A DNA stretch of 44,949 nt, from assembly GCA_904063045.1 (NCBI GenBank), contig CAJFCJ010000005.1:95011-139959 (forward strand). The letters run 5' to 3'. Position 1 is the first letter of the stretch; the number at the start of each line of letters is the position of its first letter. The notes beneath the pieces were generated by a model. That model ran no database searches. It was not told the DNA's origin and saw only the letters and a program-made list of their open reading frames with translations. The translations under genes were made by a program, and so were the position numbers. Positions 33,639 to 44,300 of the stretch are shown in pieces. The stretch comes from Dimorphilus gyrociliatus (taxonomy: Eukaryota > Annelida > Polychaeta > Dinophilidae).

Positions 33639-36255
33639 ATGCCCAGAGTCAAACCTAAATATAAGAAGGTGAATGGGGTAACTGCTACAAACTCTCCAAC
33701 TATTTCACAATTGCCTCTGACAGTCTTTGAAGTAAAGAATGAGAGGATATCGGCATTAATGGATGCAGGCTCACAGATCTCAATGGTGTCAAGAGAGTGT
33801 GCCACAAGACTTAAGCTGGATAAAGTTGGAGAAGTAGGCTTGCAACTAAGGACACTCCTTGCAGAAAAAAGGTTCATGGCAGATGTAATAGTAATTCCTC
33901 TACCAAATGGACTGGGCCTGATAGAGGCAGTTGTTAGAGATAAACTCATAGAGGTCTATCAAGAACAAGAGAACATAGAGATAGAATGGGAAGGGAAGAC
34001 TACCCTTATAAGAATCCCAGAAGTAATGGGAGATTTAGATTTGGTAATAGGAGTAGACAAGCCAGATCTACATCTGCAGCAAGGCAATATGTCCCTCAAT
34101 AGCAGGAGAATAGTAAAGTATCCATTAGGTTGGGTCTGTATTGGTAGAAAAATGCAGGATCCATTTAGCCTACTTACTCAAGTCGAGCTGGGAGCCAATG
34201 TCTGCATCACTATGCAATCAGTTGAGCAACAGGAATCTCTAGTGGAGGATGATGAAATCAAAGCTAGAGATACCTATGAAGGAGAAAAGCTCAGCATAAA
34301 CGATGTTAAAGCACTGGAGCAATTCAAAAATGAATTTGACATCCAAGAGCTAAAGGCTGCTGTTCCTTTCAAAAGGAATGTCAGAGATCTGAGGCTGAGC
34401 CGTTCACTAGCAGAGCGTAGGTTGTGGAGTCTCTTAGTGAGATTTAAGAGAGATCCGGTATATGAGAGAGAATATGACCAGTCTGTCTATGAATATATAG
34501 AACAAGGGTTTGCTACTGAAAAGCAGGCTCCATAGAGGTGGCCTGGTGTATAGCTCATCATGGGGTCTCCAGCCCTAAAAAGGATACCTTATCTAGGGGA
34601 AGGTAAAAAGATGACTCTGTTAACTGCCAAGGCTAGAATCAATGAAAAGAATGTCAATTCTATGCAAAAGGCAGAGCTACAAGCAGCAGTACTGGCAGTG
34701 AGGTTGTACAAAAAATTGAACTTGAAGGGAGTAGAAGTTACTTTTCATACAGACAATAATGCAGTATTTACACTGATACAAAATGCAGATGCTAAGTTGG
34801 ACGCCTTCACTAGAAATAGGATAAGATATATCATAGACAATTCAAATCCTTCTTTATGGAGAAGGATTGAAGGCAAGGTAAATCCTGCTGATCTAGGGAC
34901 CAGGAGAAGAAGACACTCAGACAATGAGTTGTTGCCACCAGTCATATCTGGAATGACCCAGTGTGTAGCACTAGGGGACATTTTTAGGCCATTCTCTTAT
35001 GATTGGGAAAAGATGGTTAGGATAGCCCAAATTGTTGTGAAATGGGCTCACTCAAAAATACCAGTCTATCAACAGAAAAGGTTGGCAATAGCCTACTTGC
35101 TGAGAGATGAACAAAAGTATATCTCAATTGAGAAGTTTCCCCAATTAGAACCATTTAAAGACACCTATGGGGTGATCAGGATAAATGGTAGGCTAAGGAA
35201 TGCATATGGATTACCATATGATGTGCGGCACCCCATCCTTGTTTAAAGCTATAGTATTTACATCTCACAATGAAGCAGCACATCAAGGTGTACAAAAGAC
35301 AAGGGCGTGGATTAGGAAGCGGTTCTGGCTGCATAAAGGGACAGCACAGATAAAGGCCATTGTTGAAACATGCCCTTACTGTGTACGGTATAGGAGGGGC
35401 CGGACTTATAGTATACCACAAGCTCCTCTGCCAAAATCGTGTACTGAGAAACCACTGCGACCCTTTAGAAATGTAGGAGTAGATCACGCGGGACCATATT
35501 ACGCTGATGAAGGTGAACAAAGATTTGTTCTACTCATAGCCTGCTACCAAATGAGGGCAGTACACCTGGAGATCTGTACATCAACATCCTTTGGACACAC
35601 AAAGGGGGCATGGACTAGGTTTATGGCGAGGCCAGGCCACCCAGAAAATGCACACTCCGATGGTGCAGGAGCCTTTAGGAGATTGGCTGAGGAAATGGAA
35701 AGGGCAGGAATCTGCTGGAAACTGATACCAGCTAATTCTCCTCATAGAGGAGGGTTATGAGAATCTTTGGTGAAACCAGTCAAGGGTACCCTGCAAGTGC
35801 TAAACAAGGAGATACCAACAGAGGAAAGCCTAAGGACTGCAATCACTCTGACCGAAAGTATTGTCAATCAAAGACCATTGACAACTATCCTGGAGGATCA
35901 CACAGAAACCCTCCTCACTCCAGCATCCTTCTTATGGATTCAATCTAAGGAAAGCAAAGGAATAAAAAACTCCTACAAACAGATGGAATCTGTCAGAGCT
36001 ATGCTGGAGAGAAGATGGTTCCAGGAGTACATAGCCACTTTACAAACTACCTCAAAATGGAACAAAAAGAGTGGACGAACTCCGAGGGCTAATGACCTAG
36101 TAGTCCTAGTTAGTGACTCCTTAAAACGTCACAATTGGAAGATAGAACGTATACAGAAAACCAAGAAATCAGCTGATGGGCAGCCTAGGAACCTACAGAT
36201 TCTCACTGAAAGGTCCTTAGTGTGGCGAGATCCGAGAAGGGTAGTCCCATTCTAA
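33639..36255 (+). pseudogene. BEL pol lacking reverse transcriptase core
   Basis: The protease has DAG at 33762-33770 (the usual triad is DSG or DTG) and a downstream GVD-type region. The frame is lost around 34530. The RT start motif (WCIAHHGV...PKK) is present at about 34545-34585, then the sequence jumps to the RNase H end (FHTDNNAVFTL, NPADLGTRR). The whole palm domain with its YxDD box, about 300-400 residues, is gone. Integrase follows after another break near 35230: a finger (HNEAAH, CPYC), the Asp in VGVDHAGP and in HSDGAG, and GGL-stop-E, where TGA (35758-35760) stands at the usual Trp. The C-terminus ends at 36255 (PRRVVPF). The product cannot be active. Confidence 0.82.
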
Positions 36256-36271
36256 AGAAACACGAGGTTCT

Positions 36272-36284
36272 TTAGGGGGGGGAG
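36272..36284 (+). other. BEL polypurine tract
   Basis: A run of eight G followed by GAG-type purines immediately before the 3' LTR. Confidence 0.7.
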
Positions 36285-36329
36285 TGTTTGAGAACCTGAT
36301 CGCGATCAGTAGGTGTTGTTGTGGTGGTC

Positions 36330-36364
<35 letters not shown>

Positions 36365-36536
36365 AGTATCAAGTCTCATGTGTCATACTACGAGACGTAA
36401 TCTCGTAGTTACGTAATCACGTGTATCCACACGTGATAATTATTAGCTTTGGTTATTAGAATACAGCAACCGTTTGATACGGTTACCGACAGTAAATATA
36501 CATAGTTCGTAATCGTAGAAGAACCGATCTTCAACA
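36285..36536 (+). repeat. 3' LTR of BEL element
   Basis: 252 bp from TGTTTGAGAA to CAACA, with the same (TA)n tract, followed by the GTTGC duplication at 36537-36541. Confidence 0.9.
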
Positions 36537-36544
36537 GTTGCCAT
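36537..36544 (-). other. Right target-site duplication and orphaned start codon
   Basis: GTTGC (36537-36541) repeats the left duplication. The next three bases, CAT, read ATG on the minus strand. With the element and one duplicate set aside, this ATG stands directly before GCA ACT CCT at 31492, in frame with the TRPM-like exon 1. Confidence 0.82.
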
Positions 36545-36699
36545 TCTTTTTAAAGAATTAGACATTTAAACTGTCTCTGTTCGAAGACAAATGAATAAAT
36601 GAAGGATTGTCAATAATGCGAATAATTAAGTATCTTGGGTTTTCCAACTTTCGTTTTTGGCTAATTTTTTATCAATATTTGCAGTGAAGCTGTGGATGA

Positions 36700-36797
36700 A
36701 ACAGCCAGTTTTGTTACGAGGTCTACATGATGGAATGGGGCATAGGCTCAAGCAATGTATCGAAAAAGATGGTAGTCACATCAAAAAAAAAGACTAA
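36700..36797 (+). pseudogene. C-terminal fragment of Tc1-like transposase
   Basis: A short frame (GLHDGMGHRLKQCIEKDGSH) ends at TAA 36795-36797. It corresponds to the very end of the transposase encoded at 479-1435 (YDGM region). No inverted repeat follows. It lies in the upstream flank of the TRPM-like copy 1. Confidence 0.6.
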
Positions 36798-36931
36798 TAT
36801 GAACATTATTTCTCTTGTTCTAATTATTATGAAGCGTCCTTAGCAACCCTGGCCAAATAGGAAAAAGAATCAATGAAACATGTACAACAGTTGAGTAAAT
36901 ATCATTGACATTTGACCTTCCGGTGGCCAAG

Positions 36932-38180
36932 ATGTTGTTACCAATGCTACTTTCAATCTATAAAGTGAGTTAAAGCAATAAAGAATCGAAACGAATTTTT
37001 CAACGTAATCCTTTGTTTCATACAGAAATTCAACAAATTCAAGATTCTTTGCTAAACTCTATGAGTTATATTCGAAATTTGAATATTCATCAAATCGGAA
37101 AATTAATGAATTATTTGCGAATATAAGTGAATATTTTAATGATAAATTATCCTTCGTAAGTATCATTAGATAGAGTAAAGATTTCTTCCTCTTTATCATA
37201 ATTATCTTCAATGCAGTTGTCCTATTCTGGAAAATCGACTATAGACACATTTCTAGATAATATAAGGAATATTAAAAATGGCGAACAAGCCAACTACTTT
37301 ACTATTATCTTTAGGGATCATTACTTTAATGATATATTACCAATTCTTAAGTAAGTTGTCTTCAGGGAAAGAAATGAATTTCTCTATCATTTTTTCCATT
37401 TTGTTTATACAGGAATGAAAAGAATAAATTAAGACAATTTCTAACCGCAATAATTGAAAATCCTTTCAAGGATATCTGCAAAGAATTCTTTGAAGATTGC
37501 GTAGAACGTTCGCAAATGGTTAATATTCAAGGGGACGCTGATCTATTCTTGATGTCATTTAATTTAATGTACATGTACCAATGGGGTAATAGCAGGGAAG
37601 CCAAAGAAGCATTTGGAGCAATTGGTACAGGATATTGTCAATTAATTAAGTTGGTTTAATATCAACAAACAACAATAATGAATTATTAGTAATTAATTAA
37701 TTAATTAATTAATTTTTAATTAGAAATAATATCGAAATCCCAAAAATAAAGACCTATTTAAACGGCATTGTGGAAAAGGCTTTTGATTTTAATAGCGTCG
37801 CTTATCAAGAGGCTTGTTCTCAATTTTTATACGAATTAGATTGGAAGGTAAAACTAAGATAATATGTTTTTGTCATCTAATATACATTTATCTATTATAG
37901 GATGACTTTAGAACCTTTCATAATATACTGAAAAAACTTCGAAGGAACGTTGAACGAAACGCGAATCTTTTCTATAGTCAAGATTCAATTGTTTGGATGA
38001 CTCAACTTCTCATTGAAAAGATGGATGCTTGTAATAGGTAACGTTTTAAGTTATTTTAATTAACCATACCTTTCTATTACCATTTCTCTTCGTAGTAAAA
38101 GTGAAAGGTTTAAGGAATTGACGGATAGTTACGGTAATTTATTCAACGCTTGTTACGGTAATAATGTTACCAATAAATAG
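36932..38180 (+). CDS. Unknown multi-exon gene, helical product
   Basis: Exons recognised: 37026-37155, 37217-37350, 37413-37653, 37724-37847, 37901-38037 and 38096-38180 (stop TAG), with introns of 53-70 bp. A possible first exon with ATG at 36932-36964 does not join in phase. The junction between the exons at 37653 and 37724 is also out of phase by my reading; the other joins fit. The product is predominantly helical and polar (for example AKLYELYSKFEY, REAKEAFGAIG). It has no signal peptide and no recognisable domain. It converges with the minus-strand gene, and the two stop codons are only 14 bp apart. The two phase problems may mean missed exons, an indel or decay. Confidence 0.55.
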
Positions 38181-38194
38181 CATCCTTCGATTTC

Positions 38195-38996
38195 CTACAT
38201 TTTGTATGTACAAGAGTAGAATTTATACGCAATACAATTGTTATTACGTAATAATACTAACGATATTTCATAAAAGAATCTTCTAGCTATAGAATCGTAC
38301 GTATCACACCATAATTGAACATTTCGATCGCTTTCCAAAGGTTTAATGTCCTCCTGACAAAGAACTTTTAAAAGCTTTTTTATCTCATTTTCTTTAATTT
38401 CTTTCTGATAAGAAGAGACGTTTAATTGTTATTAATTTAAATTATTAATTAAAAACTATATTTATTGATTACTTGTAGATAATCGCCAAAGTTTTGTAAT
38501 TCGAAAAAGTTCATTAGAAAAGGAATATTACCGCATGATACGCAATTCTCTTCGTAAACGGCTAGGATTATTATCATTAATTTCTTACAAATTGGCTTCC
38601 ATTTACTAACATTATCGGACATTTTACTGTAAGATAATTGAAAACAATTCTTTTTATTACATAATGTAATTGAATAATGGTAGAGAGATGAGGGAAGAGC
38701 GGGAGGGAAGGGGAAAGAGAGCTGTTGTTCTCTCTTATTCTTTCTACTTACTTATCATAAATAAATTTAAAGCGATCAAAAATTATTTGTAATCCTCTAG
38801 CTCCAGGTGAATTTTCGCTGTATCCATTTTTACTACAAATCTTCAACTGCAATAGATTTAAAAATTCTGTTACAGTTTGTACTGTATATTTTCTTTGCGG
38901 TATATTTGAGAAATCTTCTGATAAATTGTTCAGATTATCAGCAGTTAATTTACTTAAAGGACAATATTTCTGAACTATTTTAGTTTCTTCTGTCAT
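38195..38996 (-). CDS. Unknown three-exon gene, helical product
   Basis: Exons 38996-38752, 38626-38473 and 38404-38195 join in phase through introns of 125 and 68 bp, giving 609 nt or 202 residues. I chose the ATG at 38996; the frame is open upstream to a GTG near 39086, but no ATG lies there. The product is helical, polar and without signal peptide (for example ENEIKKLLKVLCQ, YDSIARRFFYE). I do not recognise a family. Its size and segment pattern recall the neighbouring convergent gene, and they may be inverted paralogues, but similarity by eye is weak. Confidence 0.6.
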
Positions 38997-39419
38997 GTTG
39001 ATCTCAAAATTATATAACTGTAAAAATGGGAAAAACTGCAAATTACGCCACACTATATAGAGAAAATTTGCTGATTGTGTAGTCACGTTTGAACTGAATA
39101 TGCTTTTTTTATAACCTTCACCTTTGAGGATATTGATTAAACGGTCACTTATTGAACACAGTTGTCATAGGTGATAGGGACAGAAACTATTAAGTCTAAG
39201 GTTTCAGCCAAAAGAGAACGATTTCTAAATTCAATAATTACCAGTTTCTTCTAGTAGAAATATATTATATTTTGTTAAAAGGAACATGCTCTGACAGGTG
39301 ATAATCAGCTATTTAGATAAATCAACATTTTACACTATTGCGATATTACTCTCTTCAACAGGCTAAATCGTTCACGCATTCATTCTCAAAGAATTACTAA
39401 TGATGACAAAAATGTTAAC
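38997..39419. other. Intergenic, no gene seen
   Basis: Upstream region of the 202-residue gene and left flank of the MULE. A continuation of the TRPM copy 2 coding sequence was looked for on the minus strand and not seen. Confidence 0.45.
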
Positions 39420-39570
39420 GGTTCTCTACACTGTAGGCCCACGGGATCAACAGAAAACGGCCCCAACAGAAAACGGCCACAAATCAACAGAAAACGGCCA
39501 CAAATGAACAGAAAACGGCCCCAACCGGAACAGAAAACGGCCCCAATCAGAACAGAAAACGGCCACAAAA
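39420..39570 (+). repeat. Left MULE terminus with tandem CAGAAAACGGCC units
   Basis: Six copies of CAGAAAACGGCC spaced by 5-12 variable bases (CCAA, ACAAATCAA and similar). Inverted partner of 41262-41347. Confidence 0.85.
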
Positions 39571-39759
39571 TTTCGAAATATACAATACTCATAAATTGAA
39601 TAGAATAAGTTAATTTAAAATTTTTTTCTATTAGTTAGTAAATATTGGATGAAAAAATATTAAATTGTCCACCAGTTTTTCCTAAGAGGTTGAATATTTT
39701 GCACTATTTTTAAATTCCTGCCAATAGGTTAAAGCAGCTCAAAGGAGATTTTTGCCACA

Positions 39760-41001
39760 ATGCTACCATATTGTTTTGGATGTAAGAAAAAGATTAATAA
39801 GCTGAAGCAAGGTGTTTGTTCACTTTGTCATCATAAAGTCCATTGGGCTTGTTTATCAGGTAAGATCCAAATTGATTTTAATGTAAACTAAGCTCTTTCT
39901 TTTGTAGATGGATTATGTTCTATATGTTCAAGTGTTGATAAAAAAAGAATCAGAATTATTCTGAGCAAATGTGATGAAATTTTACAAGATAAATCTACCA
40001 ATAAAGTCTCAAATGCTGAAAATATAGATCTAAATCATTCAAGAGAAGAGATAGATGTGCAAAATATAATAATGGATGTTGATCATGAAGAAGTGGTTAC
40101 CCTTATTGAAACACTGAATTGTGATGCAGAGTACAGGCTTGTTGATAATCTTAGTGAAAGCAGCCCTCTGCATGGAAATATATTACATTTGAATGAGAAT
40201 GATATCAATATGGAGGAGTCCTTTGAAAGTATACCAGAGGTGAACTATGACAGCAATGGTAAATTCAGAATATTCCCTACAGGAAGTCAAAAAGGCAAAG
40301 AATTACTTGTATCTAATGGTCACTCATTTGTTGTCAAAAGAAAAGACAAGACTTCCATAATTTGGAGATGTGGAGTTTTAATGCATTTAATATTCATTTC
40401 ACTGTTTTTCAGTGCATTAATCAACTGCTACAATATAAGGAACCAAAAAGATAGTTATGGATTTTGAAAAAGCTGTTTGGAAAGCTGTATTAAATAATTG
40501 GGAAAATGTAAATCTGTCAGGATGCTTATTCCATTGGAATCAGGCAGTTTATAGAAAATTCAGGTATTATTCAACCTAAAACTCAAACTGGAGTCATTTT
40601 TAATTTTGTTTTTTTAGGAGCTTGGTTATTCATCAGACTTCAACAAAAAAAATGGACAATGGTTTGAAATGAGACAGCTAATGGCTTTGCCATTCCTTCC
40701 ATCTCACATTATTCCAATAGAGTTTATTAAAAATAAGGATTACCTTAAATCAATTGATAAACTTGCTGATTTTATTGATTATTTTGAAAGAACTTGGATT
40801 TTGAATGATGTTTGGTCACCAAAATGTTGGTCTATCTATCAATGTGCAATCAGAACAAATAATGATGTTGAGGGATTTCACAATAGGTTGAATGGAAATG
40901 TTGGAGTGAATGTTTCATTTTATTCTGTGATAGATGAATTGAAAAGGGAAGCAGACCTTATAGCAGCATATCAAAGAATGTTATCAGAAAAGAGATATTA
41001 A
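39760..41001 (+). pseudogene. FLYWCH/MULE transposase, core deleted
   Basis: Exon 1 (39760-39859) and the start of exon 2 (from 39907; 47-bp intron) encode a Cys/His finger: CFGCKKK, CSLCHHKVHWAC, then CSIC, RING/PHD-like. After a linker, FRIFPTGSQKGK...WRC is the first half of a FLYWCH finger. At about 40375-40455 the sequence jumps to DFEKAVWKAV, then GCLFHWNQA, and after an intron ending at 40617 to ALPFLPSHI and RTNNDVEGFHNRLN. The second half of FLYWCH and the first catalytic block are missing. The frame slips by one base at the A-run 40555-40558. The intact family cuts and pastes its element; this copy cannot. Confidence 0.75.
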
Positions 41002-41261
41002 GATACCAAAGAAAGTTTTATAAGAACCTCCAAAATAAATATTTTCAATTTGGGAAAGATTTGAAAAGCATGAGATTACTTCATCAGAAGTTCTAGTAAA
41101 GTGTTCTGAACTTTATTTAGTAGCTCAATAAATAAATCAATTGTTGTTAATTGCATGATCTTTTAAGTTGTAGTCTCATAATGTATTCAACTCTTCAAAT
41201 AACACACTTTCAAAATTTAATTCATTTCTTGTTTTATATATTTTAGGTTGAAGAATCCTGT

Positions 41262-41347
41262 GGCTGTTTTCTGTCTCAGTTGGGGCGTTTTCTGTTGATT
41301 TGTGGCCGTTTTCTGTCGTATTCGGCCCACTTTTGCAGTAGAGGACC
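41262..41347 (-). repeat. Right MULE terminus with inverted units
   Basis: Three inverted copies of the same unit (the GGCC part degenerate in two) plus the terminal GTGGGCC...GTAGAGGACC block. Confidence 0.82.
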
Positions 41348-44300
41348 ATAATTTGTCAATAGCAGTCCTGACAATCTGAAATGAATGTTGAACATAAAAA
41401 GTGAACAAAGAATTCTAATTGGTCGGTTAACTACTTACTCCTGAGCGGAAAAAATAGTGAAAACTATAATTGAAGTCGTATCTTTTATAACGATAAATAA
41501 TTTCGGATCTCGCTTCAATTCTATTATATGTACTTGCAAACATAGCAATAAGCAAATTAACCAACACAATAATAGCTCCAAATAGATAAATTGCCATCAG
41601 TATTACTGCTACTGCTGAATTTTGTGGACAACGATCGCTGCTACCATTTATAGATGTTGAATTACACGATTCTTCATCATTTCCCGTAATTTCTTCAAGA
41701 AATAATTCTCCGTATATTTGCCAATATGGCACGTATACAATATTTTTGAAAAGGGTAAGTCCAAGTGGAAAATTGGGATATAAAAGTCCTTGTAGGGCAA
41801 CTCCATAGGCCAATATAAATATTAAGAATATTGGAATCATTACTCCTGTATCTTTAATCATTTCAAAAATCATAATTAGCCTTATTCCAAATGTTTGCCA
41901 ATTGTATAAGAATAGTGCAGTTCTCAAATAAAACAACGAAATTGAAATGGCGTAAAAGCTTCTTACAACTGCAAAGTTCTTGTTTGGTATTACAAAAATA
42001 AGTATTACTGATAGTAAACAGAAAATGAATATAAGCAATTCAAGAATATTCCAAATATCTCTGTCAAATGTTTCCAATATTGTAGAAGACTCAGCTCTTT
42101 TATCTATTTTATATGGGGGAGGTAGAGGGGAGGGAGGGGAAGACAGAAATTGTCATTACAGTGAATTATGGGAATGAATTTGTTACCTGACTTATTTCCA
42201 TCAGTACAATAAGACTAAGGAAAAGTAAAAAGCCACTTCGCTAACATGTAAAATTTATCAGTTTTTGGTTGAAGATCAATTAAATAATAGAAGGAGAATG
42301 TGAATAAACATAGAAGATGGAGTATCTGTTGATTGAATGGTAAAATTAGAAAATTAGAAGTTAATTAAATATCATACTTACGAAGCTATCCAAAATTTTC
42401 TCTTGGTGAAAAATTGGTTCCTTGCCCAAGTTTCCTCGCCATAATTCATTCAAATACCATTGGCCAAATGCACTGGCAATATATTCTTTAAATCTACAGC
42501 TCTAGCCCAGTCTATGGAATTTGGTCTCTGCTTCGCTTCTTCCTTTACTTTTTTGTCAATATTGTTTTATCATTTTCACAAGCATCATTTAAATATCTAA
42601 GGGCTTTGTCTTTCCAAACTTGTTTCCTCTCTAACAAGGATGTAGCTAAAAAAGTATCATATTCCTTGATTGCCTCTTTCCTAGCCTGTTTTAAAATTCC
42701 AAAAGCAAATATAGCCAATCTTAAAGGATTGTTACTCTTCAGCCAAAAGTATTCCGAGACTTTTGTCTTGTTGGCAATAATTGACCAAGCAAATATGAAT
42801 GTTATGTCATCACCATCTAACAATTTATTTTCCAGTGAGCTATAAACTGAACAATTCTTATCAAAATGTTCATTAAATAAATTCAGTACAGCATTCTTAA
42901 ACTCTTTTTTGAAATTATTAAGCTTTTCTTTATGATTTTGAGCATCTTCATTTTCATTAAAGGCTTCATTATTCAAAATGCTTAAGAGTTTTTCAGCCCT
43001 TCACACGATTGTTTCTTATTAAACTCTTCAAGACGCACATTGTAGTCTTTAATCGATTTCCCTTCACCATTTAACTTTTCTAAGACAACAATTGGCTTTT
43101 TCTCTAAATTCTGAATGAATTTAAAACCTTTAACGTTGTTAAGTGAAAGTGGAAAAAGTTCATCAGGGTAGAAAGTCTTTGTTACATCTGGAAAATACTA
43201 TGAACTATTTCAACGACACGTTTATTGTCACTTTTTAAGGAATCTGTAAAGAATTCTTGGTAATTTTGAAATTTTTCTTTTTCAATGTAAGGATCAAAAT
43301 CTTCCTTAAACTGTTTATGAGTAATTCCCCGCGGATTGCCAATTCAAATTGATCATCATCATTTAATTTGTTGAAATAGGCATCTTCAATAGCAGTTTTT
43401 AAATCTTCTTTATATAAATTAACTATATGAATTTGATCTTTGTATTTAGAAATTGTTTTACACAATTCAAAACATTCATCTACTTTTTTTGTCATTGTAA
43501 GATTTTTTATCTTCTTTTTCCATAAATCGGAAATTTCACTTTCTGCCTTTTCAGATTTAATTATAGAAATAAATCTATAAAGAAATAATGATGTTTTTCC
43601 ACATTTTCTAATGATAAATACATTAGGTTTTTTATCAATTCTATGATTTTTCACTGTTAGTATGTTGCATATTTCTTGTAGAGTTTTGTATATTTCACCG
43701 CCAATTACTATTAATATTGAAATTAAATAGAAATCAGGAATTTTATCTTCCGCTTGTATAATTTGTTTCTGCAATATCGCTTTAGGGAGAAATGATTTTT
43801 TAAGTGATTTAATATACTCTTTATGATTAGGGCACTCCTCCTTTGAGCTATGTTCAAGACATGACGGTTCTGTACTATATAATTTAATTTTCTTTTCTTG
43901 TGTCGCCTTTTTACAGGGTCCTAATAATTTTGAACATCCATCAATTAATATCAATGGTTTGAATACTTTTACAACTACATTAAATTTCTTTTCAAAGATT
44001 CTCATAAACTGATTATCAAAGTTATCGTGCTCGTCATTATTGTTAAATGTTATAAATAAATGTTTGCCTTTCAGTATATCTTTCCTTTCTTTCAAAGTAT
44101 TTTTTACAGTTGCGTTGTCTTGTTCATCAATAAAGTAGGATGGATAATTTTCTTCATAAATCTCTTGAAGACAGTCTTTTAAACCATTTTCCTCTTTTTT
44201 GAATGTTTTCAAATATTTCTTGCACTCTTCATTCATCTTCTCATCTTTAATTTCAGTTGGAGAAATAATATATTTTTTAGACTTTAACCTTTGAATAACC

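Larger units (their letters stand above)
31493..36536 (+). mobile_element. BEL/Pao LTR retrotransposon, RT-deleted
   Basis: A 5.0-kb element with equal-length 252-bp LTRs, a 5-bp duplication GTTGC, gag with three Cys/His knuckles, an aspartic protease, an RNase H remnant and an integrase. The LTRs differ at about seven sites (~3%), so it is older than the gypsy-like element. In-frame stops and shifts interrupt the coding sequence and the RT core is missing. No primer-binding site was recognised after the 5' LTR. It lies inside exon 1 of a TRPM-like gene, in opposite orientation. Confidence 0.9.
39420..41347 (+). mobile_element. MULE (Phantom-like) with tandem-repeat termini
   Basis: The ends are inverted: left GGTTCTCTACAC...GGCCCAC and right, in inverse, GGTCCTCTACTG...GTGGGCC. 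Inside both ends a short unit AACAGAAAACGGCC recurs, six times on the left and three times on the right. Between them lies a spliced transposase gene on the plus strand. No 8-11-bp target duplication was found. The right end falls inside an exon of TRPM copy 2. Confidence 0.78.

Noticed and set aside
38997-39086. N-terminal extension of the 202-residue gene to a GTG
   Set aside because: A eukaryotic start at GTG is unlikely; the first ATG in frame is at 38996.
39440-39570. CRISPR-like array (short repeats with short spacers)
   Set aside because: Units are only ~12-14 bp with 5-12-bp variable gaps, mirrored at the other end of a MULE; they are transposon subterminal repeats in animal DNA.
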